A DNA stretch of 64,000 bases from Sphingopyxis macrogoltabida (lineage in GTDB: Bacteria; Pseudomonadota; Alphaproteobacteria; Sphingomonadales; Sphingomonadaceae). Of the stretch, positions 55,412-64,000 are shown in pieces. Below the pieces are notes generated by a model. That model had not been told where the DNA came from and did no database searches. It worked only from the letters and a program-made list of their open reading frames with translations. How positions within the stretch are numbered: the stretch's first letter is position 1; each line of letters begins with the position of its first letter. The translations under genes were made by a program, and so were the position numbers. The stretch covers positions 251,001-315,000 of the forward strand of contig NZ_CP012700.1 of assembly GCF_001307295.1 (NCBI RefSeq), in the 5' to 3' direction.

Positions 55412-55917
55412 TGCGCATTGGGGTTTATCCCGGAACATTCGATCCGATCACGCTCGGGCATATGGACATCATTCGCCGCGGCGCGAAGCTGGTCGATCGG
55501 CTGGTGATCGGGGTCACCACCAACATCACCAAGTCGCCGCTGTTCGACGATGACGAACGGATCGAAATGGTCCGCAACGAAGTGGCCGGGATCGATGGGG
55601 ATATTCGCGTTGTCGGGTTCAATTCATTGCTCATGGATTTCGCCGAACGTGAGGGCGCCGGCGTCATCGTGCGCGGGCTGCGTGCGGTCGCCGATTTCGA
55701 ATATGAATATCAGATGGCGGGGATGAACCAGCAGCTCAACGACCGCATCGAGACCGTCTTCCTGATGGCTGACGTCGGGCTACAGCCGATCGCGTCGCGG
55801 TTGGTCAAGGAAATCGCGATTTTCGGCGGCGATATCCACAAATTCGTCACTCCCGCGGTGTGCGAGGCGGTGGTGAGCCGAATCGCCGAGCGGGGCCTCC
55901 GTCAGGGCGAAGGCTGA
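55411..55917 (+). CDS. coaD: Phosphopantetheine adenylyltransferase
   Basis: A 168-residue nucleotidyltransferase making dephospho-CoA from 4-phosphopantetheine and ATP. YPGTFDPITLGHMDIIRRGA contains the TxGH motif, TKSPLFDDDERIEMV the substrate loop and VIVRGLRAVADFEYEYQMAGMN the conserved Arg-Gly helix. ATG 55411 overlaps the ispA stop (TGATG), so the two are coupled. Confidence 0.97.
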   Translation: MRIGVYPGTFDPITLGHMDIIRRGAKLVDRLVIGVTTNITKSPLFDDDERIEMVRNEVAGIDGDIRVVGFNSLLMDFAEREGAGVIVRGLRAVADFEYEYQMAGMNQQLNDRIETVFLMADVGLQPIASRLVKEIAIFGGDIHKFVTPAVCEAVVSRIAERGLRQGEG

Positions 55918-56003
55918 TCCCAATCATTGAGCGTTCAGCTTTTTCCCGCTAGGGCGCGCCTGACGGGGCGCAAACCGCAATTTATGACAAGGGCCGATCC
56001 AGC

Positions 56004-56831
<828 letters not shown>

Positions 56832-56867
56832 GCGCGGGGACGCGCGAAGCAGGTCGGATTCCGGGCT

Positions 56868-57905
56868 ATGCGCGTCGACGCCTTCGATTTCGAACTGCCT
56901 GGCGAGCGTATCGCGCTACGCCCGGCGCGGCCGCGCGATGCGGCGCGGATGCTGGTCGTCGCCGGGAACGAGATGGCCGACGCCGGCGTCGCGGAGCTGC
57001 CGAAATGGCTGCGTCCCGGCGATTGCCTCGTTTTCAACGACACGCGCGTGATCCCGGCGCAGCTCGAAGGGCGACGCGGTGAGGCGAAGATTGGCGCGAC
57101 GCTGCACAAGCGCATCGACCTCCGCCGCTGGCAGGCGTTCGTACGCAATGCGAAGCGGCTGCGCGTCGGCGAGAGCGTGGATTTCGGCGCCGGGGTCGAC
57201 GCGGTCGCCGAAGAGCGGCTGGCTGACGGCAGTTTCATCCTCGCCTTCGGCGGTGACGAACCGGTCGAGGTGCTGCTCGAACGCGCGGGCACGATGCCGC
57301 TGCCGCCCTATATTGCGGGTAAGCGCACGACCGACGAGGAGGATCGTGCCGATTACCAGACGATGTTCGCGCGCGAGGACGGGGCGGTTGCCGCGCCCAC
57401 GGCAGCGTTGCACTTCACGCCCGGGCTACTCGACGCGCTGGCGGCGGCGGGCGTCGCCAGCGAAACGCTGACCCTGCATGTCGGCGCCGGTACCTTCCTG
57501 CCAGTGAAGGCCGACGACACCGAAGATCATGTCATGCACGCCGAATGGGGACGGATCGAAGCCGATACGGCGGAGCGGCTCAACGCCGTGCGTGCCGCGG
57601 GCGGGCGCGTGATCGCGGTCGGCACCACCAGCCTGCGCTTGCTCGAAAGCGCTGCCCGCGCCGACGGCACGATCGAACCCTTCGCCGGCGATACGTCGAT
57701 CTTCATCACCCCTGGCTATCGTTTCAGGGCGATCGACGGGTTGATGACCAATTTCCACCTGCCGCGCTCGACCCTCTTCATGCTGGTCAGCGCGTTGATG
57801 GGGTTGGAAACGATGCAGGCGGCCTATGCACATGCCATTGCCGGAGGCTATCGCTTTTACAGCTATGGCGACGCCAGCCTGTTGCTGCCCGAGCGGTCCG
57901 TCTGA
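56868..57905 (+). CDS. queA: tRNA preQ1(34) S-adenosylmethionine ribosyltransferase-isomerase
   Basis: A 345-residue QueA, which transfers and isomerises the ribosyl moiety of SAM onto preQ1 in tRNA during queuosine synthesis. [28 protein letters not shown] is the canonical N-terminus; [41 protein letters not shown] and [15 protein letters not shown] are conserved throughout. The tgt gene often found next is not present; the accessory RHS region starts right after. Confidence 0.96.
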   Translation: MRVDAFDFELPGERIALRPARPRDAARMLVVAGNEMADAGVAELPKWLRPGDCLVFNDTRVIPAQLEGRRGEAKIGATLHKRIDLRRWQAFVRNAKRLRVGESVDFGAGVDAVAEERLADGSFILAFGGDEPVEVLLERAGTMPLPPYIAGKRTTDEEDRADYQTMFAREDGAVAAPTAALHFTPGLLDALAAAGVASETLTLHVGAGTFLPVKADDTEDHVMHAEWGRIEADTAERLNAVRAAGGRVIAVGTTSLRLLESAARADGTIEPFAGDTSIFITPGYRFRAIDGLMTNFHLPRSTLFMLVSALMGLETMQAAYAHAIAGGYRFYSYGDASLLLPERSV

Positions 57906-57942
57906 GCGTGGCGCGTGCTTGCGCGGTCATATGACGAAATAG

Positions 57943-57957
57943 GAACATAAAGAGAAC
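57943..57957 (+). promoter_or_regulatory. Candidate LexA (SOS) box
   Basis: GAAC-ATAAAGA-GAAC is an exact match to the alphaproteobacterial LexA site GTTC-N7-GTTC read on the other strand. It lies about 92 bases upstream of the small YD-repeat gene, in an AT-rich spacer. An 8-base dyad AAAGAGAA-CATT-TTCTCTTT (57949-57968) overlaps it. Confidence 0.6.
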
Positions 57958-58048
57958 ATTTTCTCTTTCCTACATTATTCCAGCACCATAGCTTTTCCCC
58001 ATTCTGACGCGAAACGGCGCCTCTCGGGCGCGAATCAGGGGAATGCTC

Positions 58049-58273
58049 ATGAAGAAGATTTGCGGGCCGGCGCTGGCGCTGGCGGTACTGGCAACCGGGT
58101 GGCCGGCGACGGCGGCCGAGACAATCACCTACACCTATGACGGCAAGGGGCGTGTGGTGAAGGTCGTCCGCACCGGAACGGTGAACAACAATGTCACCGT
58201 CGAATATACCCACGACAAGGCCGACAATCGCACGCGATTGAAGACGACGAACTCGCCCAATCCGCCCCCGTAG
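58049..58273 (+). CDS. Small exported YD-repeat protein
   Basis: A 74-residue protein with a signal peptide (KKICGPALALAVLATGWP, cleavage near TAA-ET) followed by a single RHS/YD-like repeat: ITYTYDGKGRVVKVVRTG and a second partial unit EYTHDKADNRTRLKT, ending NSPNPPP. GGGGAA lies eight bases before ATG 58049; ATG 58043 is an in-frame alternative. It stands 47 bases before the large RHS gene and may be an accessory, a primordial repeat donor or a truncated RHS copy. Function unknown. Confidence 0.75.
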   Translation: MKKICGPALALAVLATGWPATAAETITYTYDGKGRVVKVVRTGTVNNNVTVEYTHDKADNRTRLKTTNSPNPPP

Positions 58274-58320
58274 GGCGCGCCTCCCTCGACGAAATCACTA
58301 TTTTCAAGGGATAATCCGAC

Positions 58321-61300
58321 ATGAAACCGATCAATAAAACGGGCGCGCGCCGCGCCCGCCGCTTGCTTGCGTCCGCGGCATGGATGCCGCTCGCGATGCT
58401 GGCCTGTGGCCTGACATCGCCCGTTCAGGCGCAGGATGCGCCCGAACCCTATCGCAACGACGACGTCTATGGCGTCGATCTGACGACCGGCAGCTTCAAT
58501 GTGAAGCTGCTCGAAGCTGCCATCGGACCGGCCGATGGCGGCGTGTCGATGGTGCGCTACCACGGCAAGAGCGGCTATGAGGATAACTGGTCGGGCGTTT
58601 TGAACCGGAACAGTTTAAGCGGACAGCCTCAGACCACTGTCAACTTTGGCAATATTTCCGAAAAGTTCAACTTGGTCGGCAGTGCTTGGGTGCCAGCGAA
58701 AGCGAATGGCGCGACTCTGACTGAAACGGCCCATCCTGACATCTACAACAAGGAGTATCTATACAGGGCGGCCGACGGGACAGAAATCGTCTTCAAGTCC
58801 CCCCCGCTGATTGCGTCGGTGACAGAGACATCGGGTTCGGTCACCTATCGTTGCGAAGAAGGCGGGCCGCTTTCGTCCAATTGCGCGCTTCCGGTTTCGG
58901 TAAAGCGCCCCGATGGCCAGAAATATGCGCTCTCGTGGAATGCTGTAAAACTCGCCCGCCCGGTAGGTGGGGTCTGGATGCCTGCCAATCAGGCGAATTA
59001 TGACGTTTACATCCGTTTTGCGGGTGTCTCGTCCGCGTCGAGTTATGGCTTCGGTGTCAGTTATCAATCCAACGCACCCTTCCTGAACACGCCGCCGGCG
59101 GGATGGTATGTACGATCGGGCGCTACATTCTCCGATCAGGCGCAGGCGATGAATCCGGCGGATAAGCCGGTCGCAACCTACACCTACCCCGCATCGAACA
59201 TCCTCGAAGTGACGACCGCGGACGGCGATGTCTGGCGCTTCACCAAGGGCACCAGCGGCACGGGGAACGGCCGGATCGTCGGCATCCAGCGCCCCGGCGC
59301 GACGAGCGATACCACCACGATCGCCTATGACAGCAGCGGCCGCGTCACATCGATCACCGACGACGGAGTGACGAAAACCTATAGCTGGGGCACGTTGGGC
59401 GCCAACACGGTTGTCGATACGACCGAAGCCGGGACCGATACCGGCCAGGCGGTGTCCAACCCCGTGGTCGGCCGGCCGACGACGGTCACCAACGGCACGT
59501 CGCAGACGGTCACCTATCAATATGATGCGAACAATCGCCGCACGCGGACGACGATGCCCGAGGGCAATTATGTCCAGACGACATATGATACGCGCGGCAA
59601 TGTCACCGAGACGCGCGCGGTCGCCAAGTCGGGCAGCGGGCTCGCCGACGTCGTGACGACGGCCAATTTCGACGCAAGTTGTGCCAATGCGGCGAAGTGC
59701 AACAAGCCGAACTGGACGCAGGACGCGCTCGGCAACCGCACCAACTATACCTACGATACGACGCACGGACAGGTGACCAGGGTCCAGTTGCCGTCGCCGA
59801 CCGCCGATGCGGCGGGAACCGAAACCGGCGTGCGGCCCGAAATCAACTACACCTACACGCCCAAAAAGGCGAAGATCCTGCAGGGCGGGGTGCTCGTCGA
59901 CGCGCCCGACACGCAATACAAGGTTACGCAGATCACGACCTGCGCGACCGCGGCGACCTGTGCCGGCACCGCGAACGAGACCAAGGTCACGATCGCTTAT
60001 AACAACAATCTGCTGCCGAGCAGCGTGACGACCGCGGCCGGCGACGGGTCGGTGACGTCGACCACCGCTTACACTTATGACGCGCGCGGCAATATCGCGA
60101 GCGTTGACGGGCCCTTGGCTGGCACGGCCGACACGACCTATTATTTTTACGGCCCCAACAATCTCTATTTTGGGATGATCGAGCCCGACCCCGACGGTGC
60201 AGGTACGCGCCCGCGCCGGGCGGAGCGGCGCACCTATTCGGACGGTTCGACGCCGCAGTCAATCTCGACGGGCACCGTCACCGGGACGACGTGGACCGAC
60301 CTCACCGGTATGACGGCGTTGCAGACGGTTACCTATGCCTACGACGCCAACAAGAAGCTTATCAAGGAAACCACATCGACCCCGTCGGGCACCGTCGGCA
60401 TCACCCAGTACAGCTATGACAGCAAGAAGCGGCTGCAATGCACCGCGGTGCGGATGAACCCGGCGACCTGGGCGTCGCTGCCGGCGAGCGCGTGCACCGC
60501 GGCGACGACGTCGACCGCCTATGGCCCCGACCGGATCACGCGCACCAGCTATGACGCTAACGACCGTCCGACCAAGGTCGAAAACGCCGTCGGCACGACC
60601 GCGGCGGCCGACGAGGTGCGCAGCGCCTATACCGCGAACGGGCAGGTCGATTATGTGATCGACGCCGAAAGCAATCGCACCACCTATGTCTATGACGGCC
60701 ACGACCGGTTGTCGCAGACGCGCTATCCATCGACGACCAAGGGGGCGAACGCGAGCAATGCGAGCGATTATGAGGGGCTGACCTATGACGCGCGCAGCAG
60801 CGTCACCCAGCGCCGCCTGCGCGACGGCACGGCGATCGACTACAGCTATGACGATCTTGGCCGGTTGACGACGAAGAACCTGCCGGGGACCGAGCCCGAC
60901 GTTACCTACGCCTATGACTATATGAGCCGCGCGACCGGGGTGACGCAGGGGACGCAGACGCACAGCTTTGCGCTTAACGCGCTCGGGCAAGTGACCGGTC
61001 AGACGGGGCCGCTCGGTACCGTCGGTTACAGCTATGACGCGGCGGGACGGCGGCTGACGATGAGCTATCCGGGCGGGACGCTGACGATCAATTATGATTA
61101 TGACACGGTCGGCAACGTCACGAAGATCCGCGAAAATGGCGCGACGAGCGGCGTCGGCGTGCTCGCCGCCTATGCCTTCGACAATCAGGGGCGGCCGACG
61201 GGCGTCACCTTCGGCAACGGATCGGTGCAGAGCCTGACCTATGGGACGAGCACGACGACGCAGACCAACGGGCGGGTCGAGACGATCGTCAACAACCTCG

Positions 61301-62661
61301 GCGGTGCGGCGACGACGCACGACCTGACGCAGACCTTCGTCTATAATCCGGCGGGGCAGATCCAGAGCGTGGTGCGCAGCAACGACGCCTATGCCTGGGG
61401 TGCGCATTACAACGTCGACCGTCCCCACACGATCGACGGGCTCAATCGCATCGCGAGCGCGGGCTTCACCTATGACACGCGCGGCAACCTGACCAACGAC
61501 GGGACCAACGCCTATACCTATACAGCGGAGAATCTGCTCAAGACCGCGCCGGGCAGTACCACGCTCGCCTATGACCCGCTCGGCCGGCTGTATCAGACGG
61601 TGAAGTCGCCCACGACGACGCGCTTCCTTTACGACGGCATCGACATGATCGGCGAATATGACGCGGCGAACGCGGTGCAGCGCCGCTATGTCCACGGCCC
61701 CGGCATCGACAACCCGATCGTCTGGTACGAAGGCAGCGCGATCAGCAATGCCACGCGGCGCTTCCTGATGGCCGACGAGCGCGGTAGCGTGGTGAGCGTG
61801 ACCGACAGCACCGGTGCGACGGTGGGGCTCAACAGCTACGACGAATATGGGATTCCGGCGTCGGGCAATGTCGGGCGGTTCGGCTACACCGGGCAAGCGT
61901 GGCTGCCCGAGGCGAAGCTCTGGTATTACAAGGCGCGGATCTATTCGCCGGGGTTGGGACGGTTCTTGCAGACCGATCCGATTGGGTATCGGGATGGGAT
62001 GAACTGGTATAACTACGTTGGTAGTGATCCGGTGAACTTTGTCGATCCGCTCGGTCTTTGTACACAGTTGGTTGGCGGAGAAGGGCCAGACGGCGGCGCT
62101 CCCTATCCTCCAGAAAATTGCCCAAAAGAGGGGTTCCAGTCTCCCTTGCTTGAGATGGAATTTCGCATGCTCGACTTTTACAATGTTGGTCAAAAAACAG
62201 TGCCGCATGGCAGGCCGTCGGTAGCCAAAGTAATTTGCGGTTTGGGCTGGGCTGGTGAAACACTGGGTGAACTGGCCGAAGACAATATGCTTGAGGCGGC
62301 TGTTGCAGGTGCTGCAGTTGGAGCCATGGCCGGTGGCCCTGGCAGCACTGCGACGGCTCCTGGCGGAGCAGTGGCTGGTCTTGCGATGGCTGGCGCAGTC
62401 ACAGAGGTGGGAACTGCAGGGCAATTTGTCCAAGATATGGTGACGGCCCGTTCTCCACGAGACGTCGGTGTGGCGGCTTTTCGAGCTGGAACTGGTTCCG
62501 TAGGGCGCCTTGGTCGAGGGGCCGCGAACGCCATTTCGAAGGTCGGTCATTATCTCGATTCGGAAACACTTAAAAACGTCAACACCGTATTCGATGCTGT
62601 GGTAGATGGAGCTTTCTCGGCTGTGACCGGTCAGGCGTTCGACCCAGAAAGTCAGTGTTAA
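58321..62661 (+). CDS. RHS repeat-associated core protein with variable C-terminal tip
   Basis: A 1446-residue exported RHS protein. The N-terminus is basic then hydrophobic (RLLASAAWMPLAMLACGLTS) with probable cleavage at VQA-QD. Residues from about 340 to 1200 are YD repeats (TYDTRGNVTETRAV, AYDYMSRATGVTQ, TYDTRGNLTNDG). The core ends RFLQTDPIGYRDG to NFVDPLGLC at about 1219-1247. The 200-residue tip is unrelated in style: Cys-containing, then Ala/Gly-rich (EAAVAGAAVGAMAGGPG), a pattern fitting membrane insertion. Family knowledge makes the tip a candidate toxin encapsulated by the RHS shell. Activity unknown. Confidence 0.88.
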   Translation: MKPINKTGARRARRLLASAAWMPLAMLACGLTSPVQAQDAPEPYRNDDVYGVDLTTGSFNVKLLEAAIGPADGGVSMVRYHGKSGYEDNWSGVLNRNSLSGQPQTTVNFGNISEKFNLVGSAWVPAKANGATLTETAHPDIYNKEYLYRAADGTEIVFKSPPLIASVTETSGSVTYRCEEGGPLSSNCALPVSVKRPDGQKYALSWNAVKLARPVGGVWMPANQANYDVYIRFAGVSSASSYGFGVSYQSNAPFLNTPPAGWYVRSGATFSDQAQAMNPADKPVATYTYPASNILEVTTADGDVWRFTKGTSGTGNGRIVGIQRPGATSDTTTIAYDSSGRVTSITDDGVTKTYSWGTLGANTVVDTTEAGTDTGQAVSNPVVGRPTTVTNGTSQTVTYQYDANNRRTRTTMPEGNYVQTTYDTRGNVTETRAVAKSGSGLADVVTTANFDASCANAAKCNKPNWTQDALGNRTNYTYDTTHGQVTRVQLPSPTADAAGTETGVRPEINYTYTPKKAKILQGGVLVDAPDTQYKVTQITTCATAATCAGTANETKVTIAYNNNLLPSSVTTAAGDGSVTSTTAYTYDARGNIASVDGPLAGTADTTYYFYGPNNLYFGMIEPDPDGAGTRPRRAERRTYSDGSTPQSISTGTVTGTTWTDLTGMTALQTVTYAYDANKKLIKETTSTPSGTVGITQYSYDSKKRLQCTAVRMNPATWASLPASACTAATTSTAYGPDRITRTSYDANDRPTKVENAVGTTAAADEVRSAYTANGQVDYVIDAESNRTTYVYDGHDRLSQTRYPSTTKGANASNASDYEGLTYDARSSVTQRRLRDGTAIDYSYDDLGRLTTKNLPGTEPDVTYAYDYMSRATGVTQGTQTHSFALNALGQVTGQTGPLGTVGYSYDAAGRRLTMSYPGGTLTINYDYDTVGNVTKIRENGATSGVGVLAAYAFDNQGRPTGVTFGNGSVQSLTYGTSTTTQTNGRVETIVNNLGGAATTHDLTQTFVYNPAGQIQSVVRSNDAYAWGAHYNVDRPHTIDGLNRIASAGFTYDTRGNLTNDGTNAYTYTAENLLKTAPGSTTLAYDPLGRLYQTVKSPTTTRFLYDGIDMIGEYDAANAVQRRYVHGPGIDNPIVWYEGSAISNATRRFLMADERGSVVSVTDSTGATVGLNSYDEYGIPASGNVGRFGYTGQAWLPEAKLWYYKARIYSPGLGRFLQTDPIGYRDGMNWYNYVGSDPVNFVDPLGLCTQLVGGEGPDGGAPYPPENCPKEGFQSPLLEMEFRMLDFYNVGQKTVPHGRPSVAKVICGLGWAGETLGELAEDNMLEAAVAGAAVGAMAGGPGSTATAPGGAVAGLAMAGAVTEVGTAGQFVQDMVTARSPRDVGVAAFRAGTGSVGRLGRGAANAISKVGHYLDSETLKNVNTVFDAVVDGAFSAVTGQAFDPESQC

Positions 62662-62662
62662 C

Positions 62663-63010
62663 ATGCGAATTCTAGGCTATTTTCTATTCTCTATTCTTCT
62701 CTTGGCGGCATTGAGTCTGATTTTTGATGAGGTTTCCGGTGATGGCTTCGGCATGGTCTATTATGCAGTAATACTATTCTGCGTAGTAATATCTTTGGCA
62801 ATTGGAAGAAAGATAAAATTTCCTGTTGCTGATATTCTTGCTGTTAATAGCTTTTCTATGTTTTATTTGATTTTTTCGTTAGTTAAATATTATGATGGGA
62901 TCGGGTCATCATTGATTTCTGTATTAATGGTATCATGCGTTATAGTTTCTTCTGTATATTTATTTTTGAGAATCATCGGATGGATAGGGCCAAAGCCTGG
63001 GTTCAGATAG
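62663..63010 (+). CDS. AT-rich four-helix membrane protein, candidate RHS immunity protein
   Basis: A 115-residue protein with four hydrophobic helices (about 4-20, 30-46, 55-75 and 80-105). It starts one base after the RHS stop (TAA-C-ATG), implying strict coupling. By direct count bases 62821-62940 are 30 percent GC, far below the surrounding genes, a mark of recent transfer. Position after a variable RHS tip is the standard place for an immunity gene, and a membrane immunity protein would match a membrane-active tip. No family recognised; immunity is inference. Confidence 0.7.
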   Translation: MRILGYFLFSILLLAALSLIFDEVSGDGFGMVYYAVILFCVVISLAIGRKIKFPVADILAVNSFSMFYLIFSLVKYYDGIGSSLISVLMVSCVIVSSVYLFLRIIGWIGPKPGFR

Positions 63011-63083
63011 AAATTGGATTAAGTTGGCCGAAGGTTGGTCTGATACCGGCCAGCCCATCTCGGATCTAGTTGTCGGGGGTTAC

Positions 63084-63135
63084 GGTGACAGGTGCAATAA
63101 CTCCCAAATGCAGGGAGATTGTGGTACCTGTCGCC
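63084..63135. repeat. Imperfect long palindrome preceding transposase remnant
   Basis: Outer arms GGTGACAGGT (63084-63093) and ACCTGTCGCC (63126-63135) and inner arms CTCCC (63101-63105) and GGGAG (63113-63117) form one long imperfect hairpin. Such GACAGGT palindromes are often seen beside REP-associated Y1 transposases, and a remnant of one begins about 100 bases downstream. The 223-base gap from 63011 to 63233 shows nothing else. Confidence 0.65.
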
Positions 63136-63233
63136 TTACTTCGATACCCGCGTCAGCCCCTCGATTGATCCGATCCGGCGACAACGCCGGCTTGACCGGT
63201 TGAGTTTGCCCGGCTGCTTCGCCAATCGATGGC

Positions 63234-63389
63234 ATGGCCCGGCTTCCCCGCATCGTGCTTCCCGGCATTCCGCATCATGTGAACCAGCGGGGCAATCGCC
63301 GCGAGCGCGTCTTCTGCGAGGATGGCGATTATGCGCTTTACCTCGATCTTCTCGCGGACGCGGCGAGCAGGGCGGCGGTAGGCATGTGA
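63234..63389 (+). pseudogene. N-terminal fragment of a REP-associated (Y1/HUH) transposase
   Basis: A 51-codon frame matches the start of COG1943-type transposases: MARLPRIVLPGIPHHVNQRG, then NRRERVFCEDGDYALYLDLL. It ends in TGA after SRAAVGM, before the region where the HUH and catalytic Tyr motifs would lie; intact members have well over 150 residues. No continuation was found downstream in any plus-strand frame. It is an inactive stub marking past mobility at this edge of the RHS locus. Confidence 0.8.
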
Positions 63390-63532
63390 GGCCGCTAATC
63401 TGTGGCGTAACCGTCCGCAATCGCCAGCCCCCGCCATCCTAAGCCTAAGCCGGAAAATTTCTAATGTCCGTCGCGTGGGGTGGTGCGTCTATAGGCTCAT
63501 GCTTCTAAATTCGCAGGACATGCCGGCCGGCC

Positions 63533-64000
63533 ATGCAGCCCTCAAGAGACCAGCTCGATCTGGGGCGCCGCTGGCGTCCCGCGCTTCTGTCCTACTTCCT
63601 CCGGCGCGTGCGCGACCATGCCGAGGCCGAGGATCTGACGCAGGAACTGCTTGCGAAGCTGCTGAAGCATGACGGCGACGATTTCGCCTCGCCCGAAGCC
63701 TATATCTTCCAGATGGCGTCCAACCTGCTCGCGGACCGCGCGCGGCGGCAGAAGGTGCGCGCGCAATATCGCGAGTTCGTCGGCCGCAGCGAGGATGCGG
63801 GGATCGATCCGATCGATCCGTTCCGCATCGCGGCGGGGCGCGCCGAACTGGCCGACCTGGCGCGCGCGCTGGGCGCGCTGCCCGAACGGACGCAGACGAT
63901 CTTCATCCTCTACCGGCTCGAAAACCTGTCGCAGGACCGGATTGCCGAAACCTTCGGTATTTCGGTGAGCGCGGTGAAGAAACATGTCGCGCGCGCGATG
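63533..64000 (+). CDS. ECF-family RNA polymerase sigma factor (3' end outside window)
   Basis: 156 codons of a FecI-like ECF sigma factor are visible. Region 2 reads LLSYFLRRVRDHAEAEDLTQELLAKLL and YIFQMASNLLADRARRQK; region 4 reads LGALPERTQTIFILYRLENLSQ then RIAETFGISVSAVKKHVARAM at the window edge. ATG 63533 is the only start that preserves region 2. Such sigma factors usually pair with a FecR anti-sigma and a TonB receptor, which would lie beyond base 64000. The 143 bases upstream contain no recognised gene. Confidence 0.9.
   Translation, partial: MQPSRDQLDLGRRWRPALLSYFLRRVRDHAEAEDLTQELLAKLLKHDGDDFASPEAYIFQMASNLLADRARRQKVRAQYREFVGRSEDAGIDPIDPFRIAAGRAELADLARALGALPERTQTIFILYRLENLSQDRIAETFGISVSAVKKHVARAM

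Noticed and set aside
57919..57978. Specific -35/-10 assignment for the RHS locus promoter
   Set aside because: Candidates such as TTGCGC with a 17-base spacer give a poor -10; no confident pair could be chosen.
59200..61900. Periodic repeats in the RHS gene as a possible CRISPR or tandem DNA repeat array
   Set aside because: The periodicity is at protein level (YD repeats) with variable DNA sequence and no constant repeat-spacer unit.
60259..62664. An 801-codon open frame antisense to the RHS gene
   Set aside because: Mirror of the repetitive RHS coding frame; composition is unlike a real protein and no start context was seen.

Overview
The window is a high-GC, tightly packed stretch of an alphaproteobacterial chromosome, most likely a Sphingomonadaceae member and plausibly Sphingopyxis. 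Evidence: the mdh/sucD/sucA/sucB/lpdA block, long GC-driven antisense ORFs, many ATGA and TGATG gene overlaps, a COQ4 homologue, a class II DAHP synthase, and paired intergenic palindromes of sphingomonad type. The genus is inference. No rRNA, tRNA, CRISPR array or intact transposon was seen.

Layout. 1-6433: envelope/lipid genes (metallophosphoesterase, diacylglycerol-kinase-like protein, esterase, nucleotidyltransferase, dTMP-kinase-like protein, isoprenylcysteine-methyltransferase-like protein, flippase). 6559-11570: sdhB, an MBL-fold lipoprotein, a thioesterase and zapE, then a polysaccharide deacetylase and a PAP2 phosphatase on the other strand. 11854-20011: TCA block mdh, a small membrane protein, sucD, sucA, sucB, lpdA; sucC is absent and a decayed GIY-YIG nuclease gene flanked by palindromes sits between sucB and lpdA. 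20016-28647: a SEDS-like membrane protein, a TRIC/UPF0126 channel, a hydrolase, sppA, an NAD(P)-binding epimerase, proB, a MipA/OmpV protein and obgE. 28864-36201: a TetR regulator with a divergent metal-dependent hydrolase, an NfeD/stomatin pair, a CitE-like lyase and an M28 peptidase. 36313-42822: class II DAHP synthase, a Popeye-like cNMP-binding protein, an ArsC-like protein, glpQ, an aldo/keto reductase, an XRE regulator with a frameshifted membrane partner, and panB. 42934-47262: yfgM-like, bamB, der, a TusA-like gene and an Hpt protein. 47256-57905: DUF418, COQ4, DUF3052, DUF72, purL, xseB, ispA, coaD, a cyclophilin and queA.

The accessory region is 57906-63389. A LexA-type box precedes a small exported YD-repeat protein, a 1446-residue RHS protein, a strikingly AT-rich membrane protein starting one base after the RHS stop (candidate immunity protein), a long imperfect hairpin and the N-terminal stub of a REP-associated transposase. 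The window ends inside an ECF sigma factor gene.

Most housekeeping calls rest on clear motifs. The least understood items are the RHS locus with its SOS-like box, the 24-base operator shared by two loci 19 kb apart, the palindrome-flanked GIY-YIG remnant with two amber codons, the SEDS-like mini-protein, and the frameshifted DUF2178-like gene with its dyad promoter and small leader ORF.
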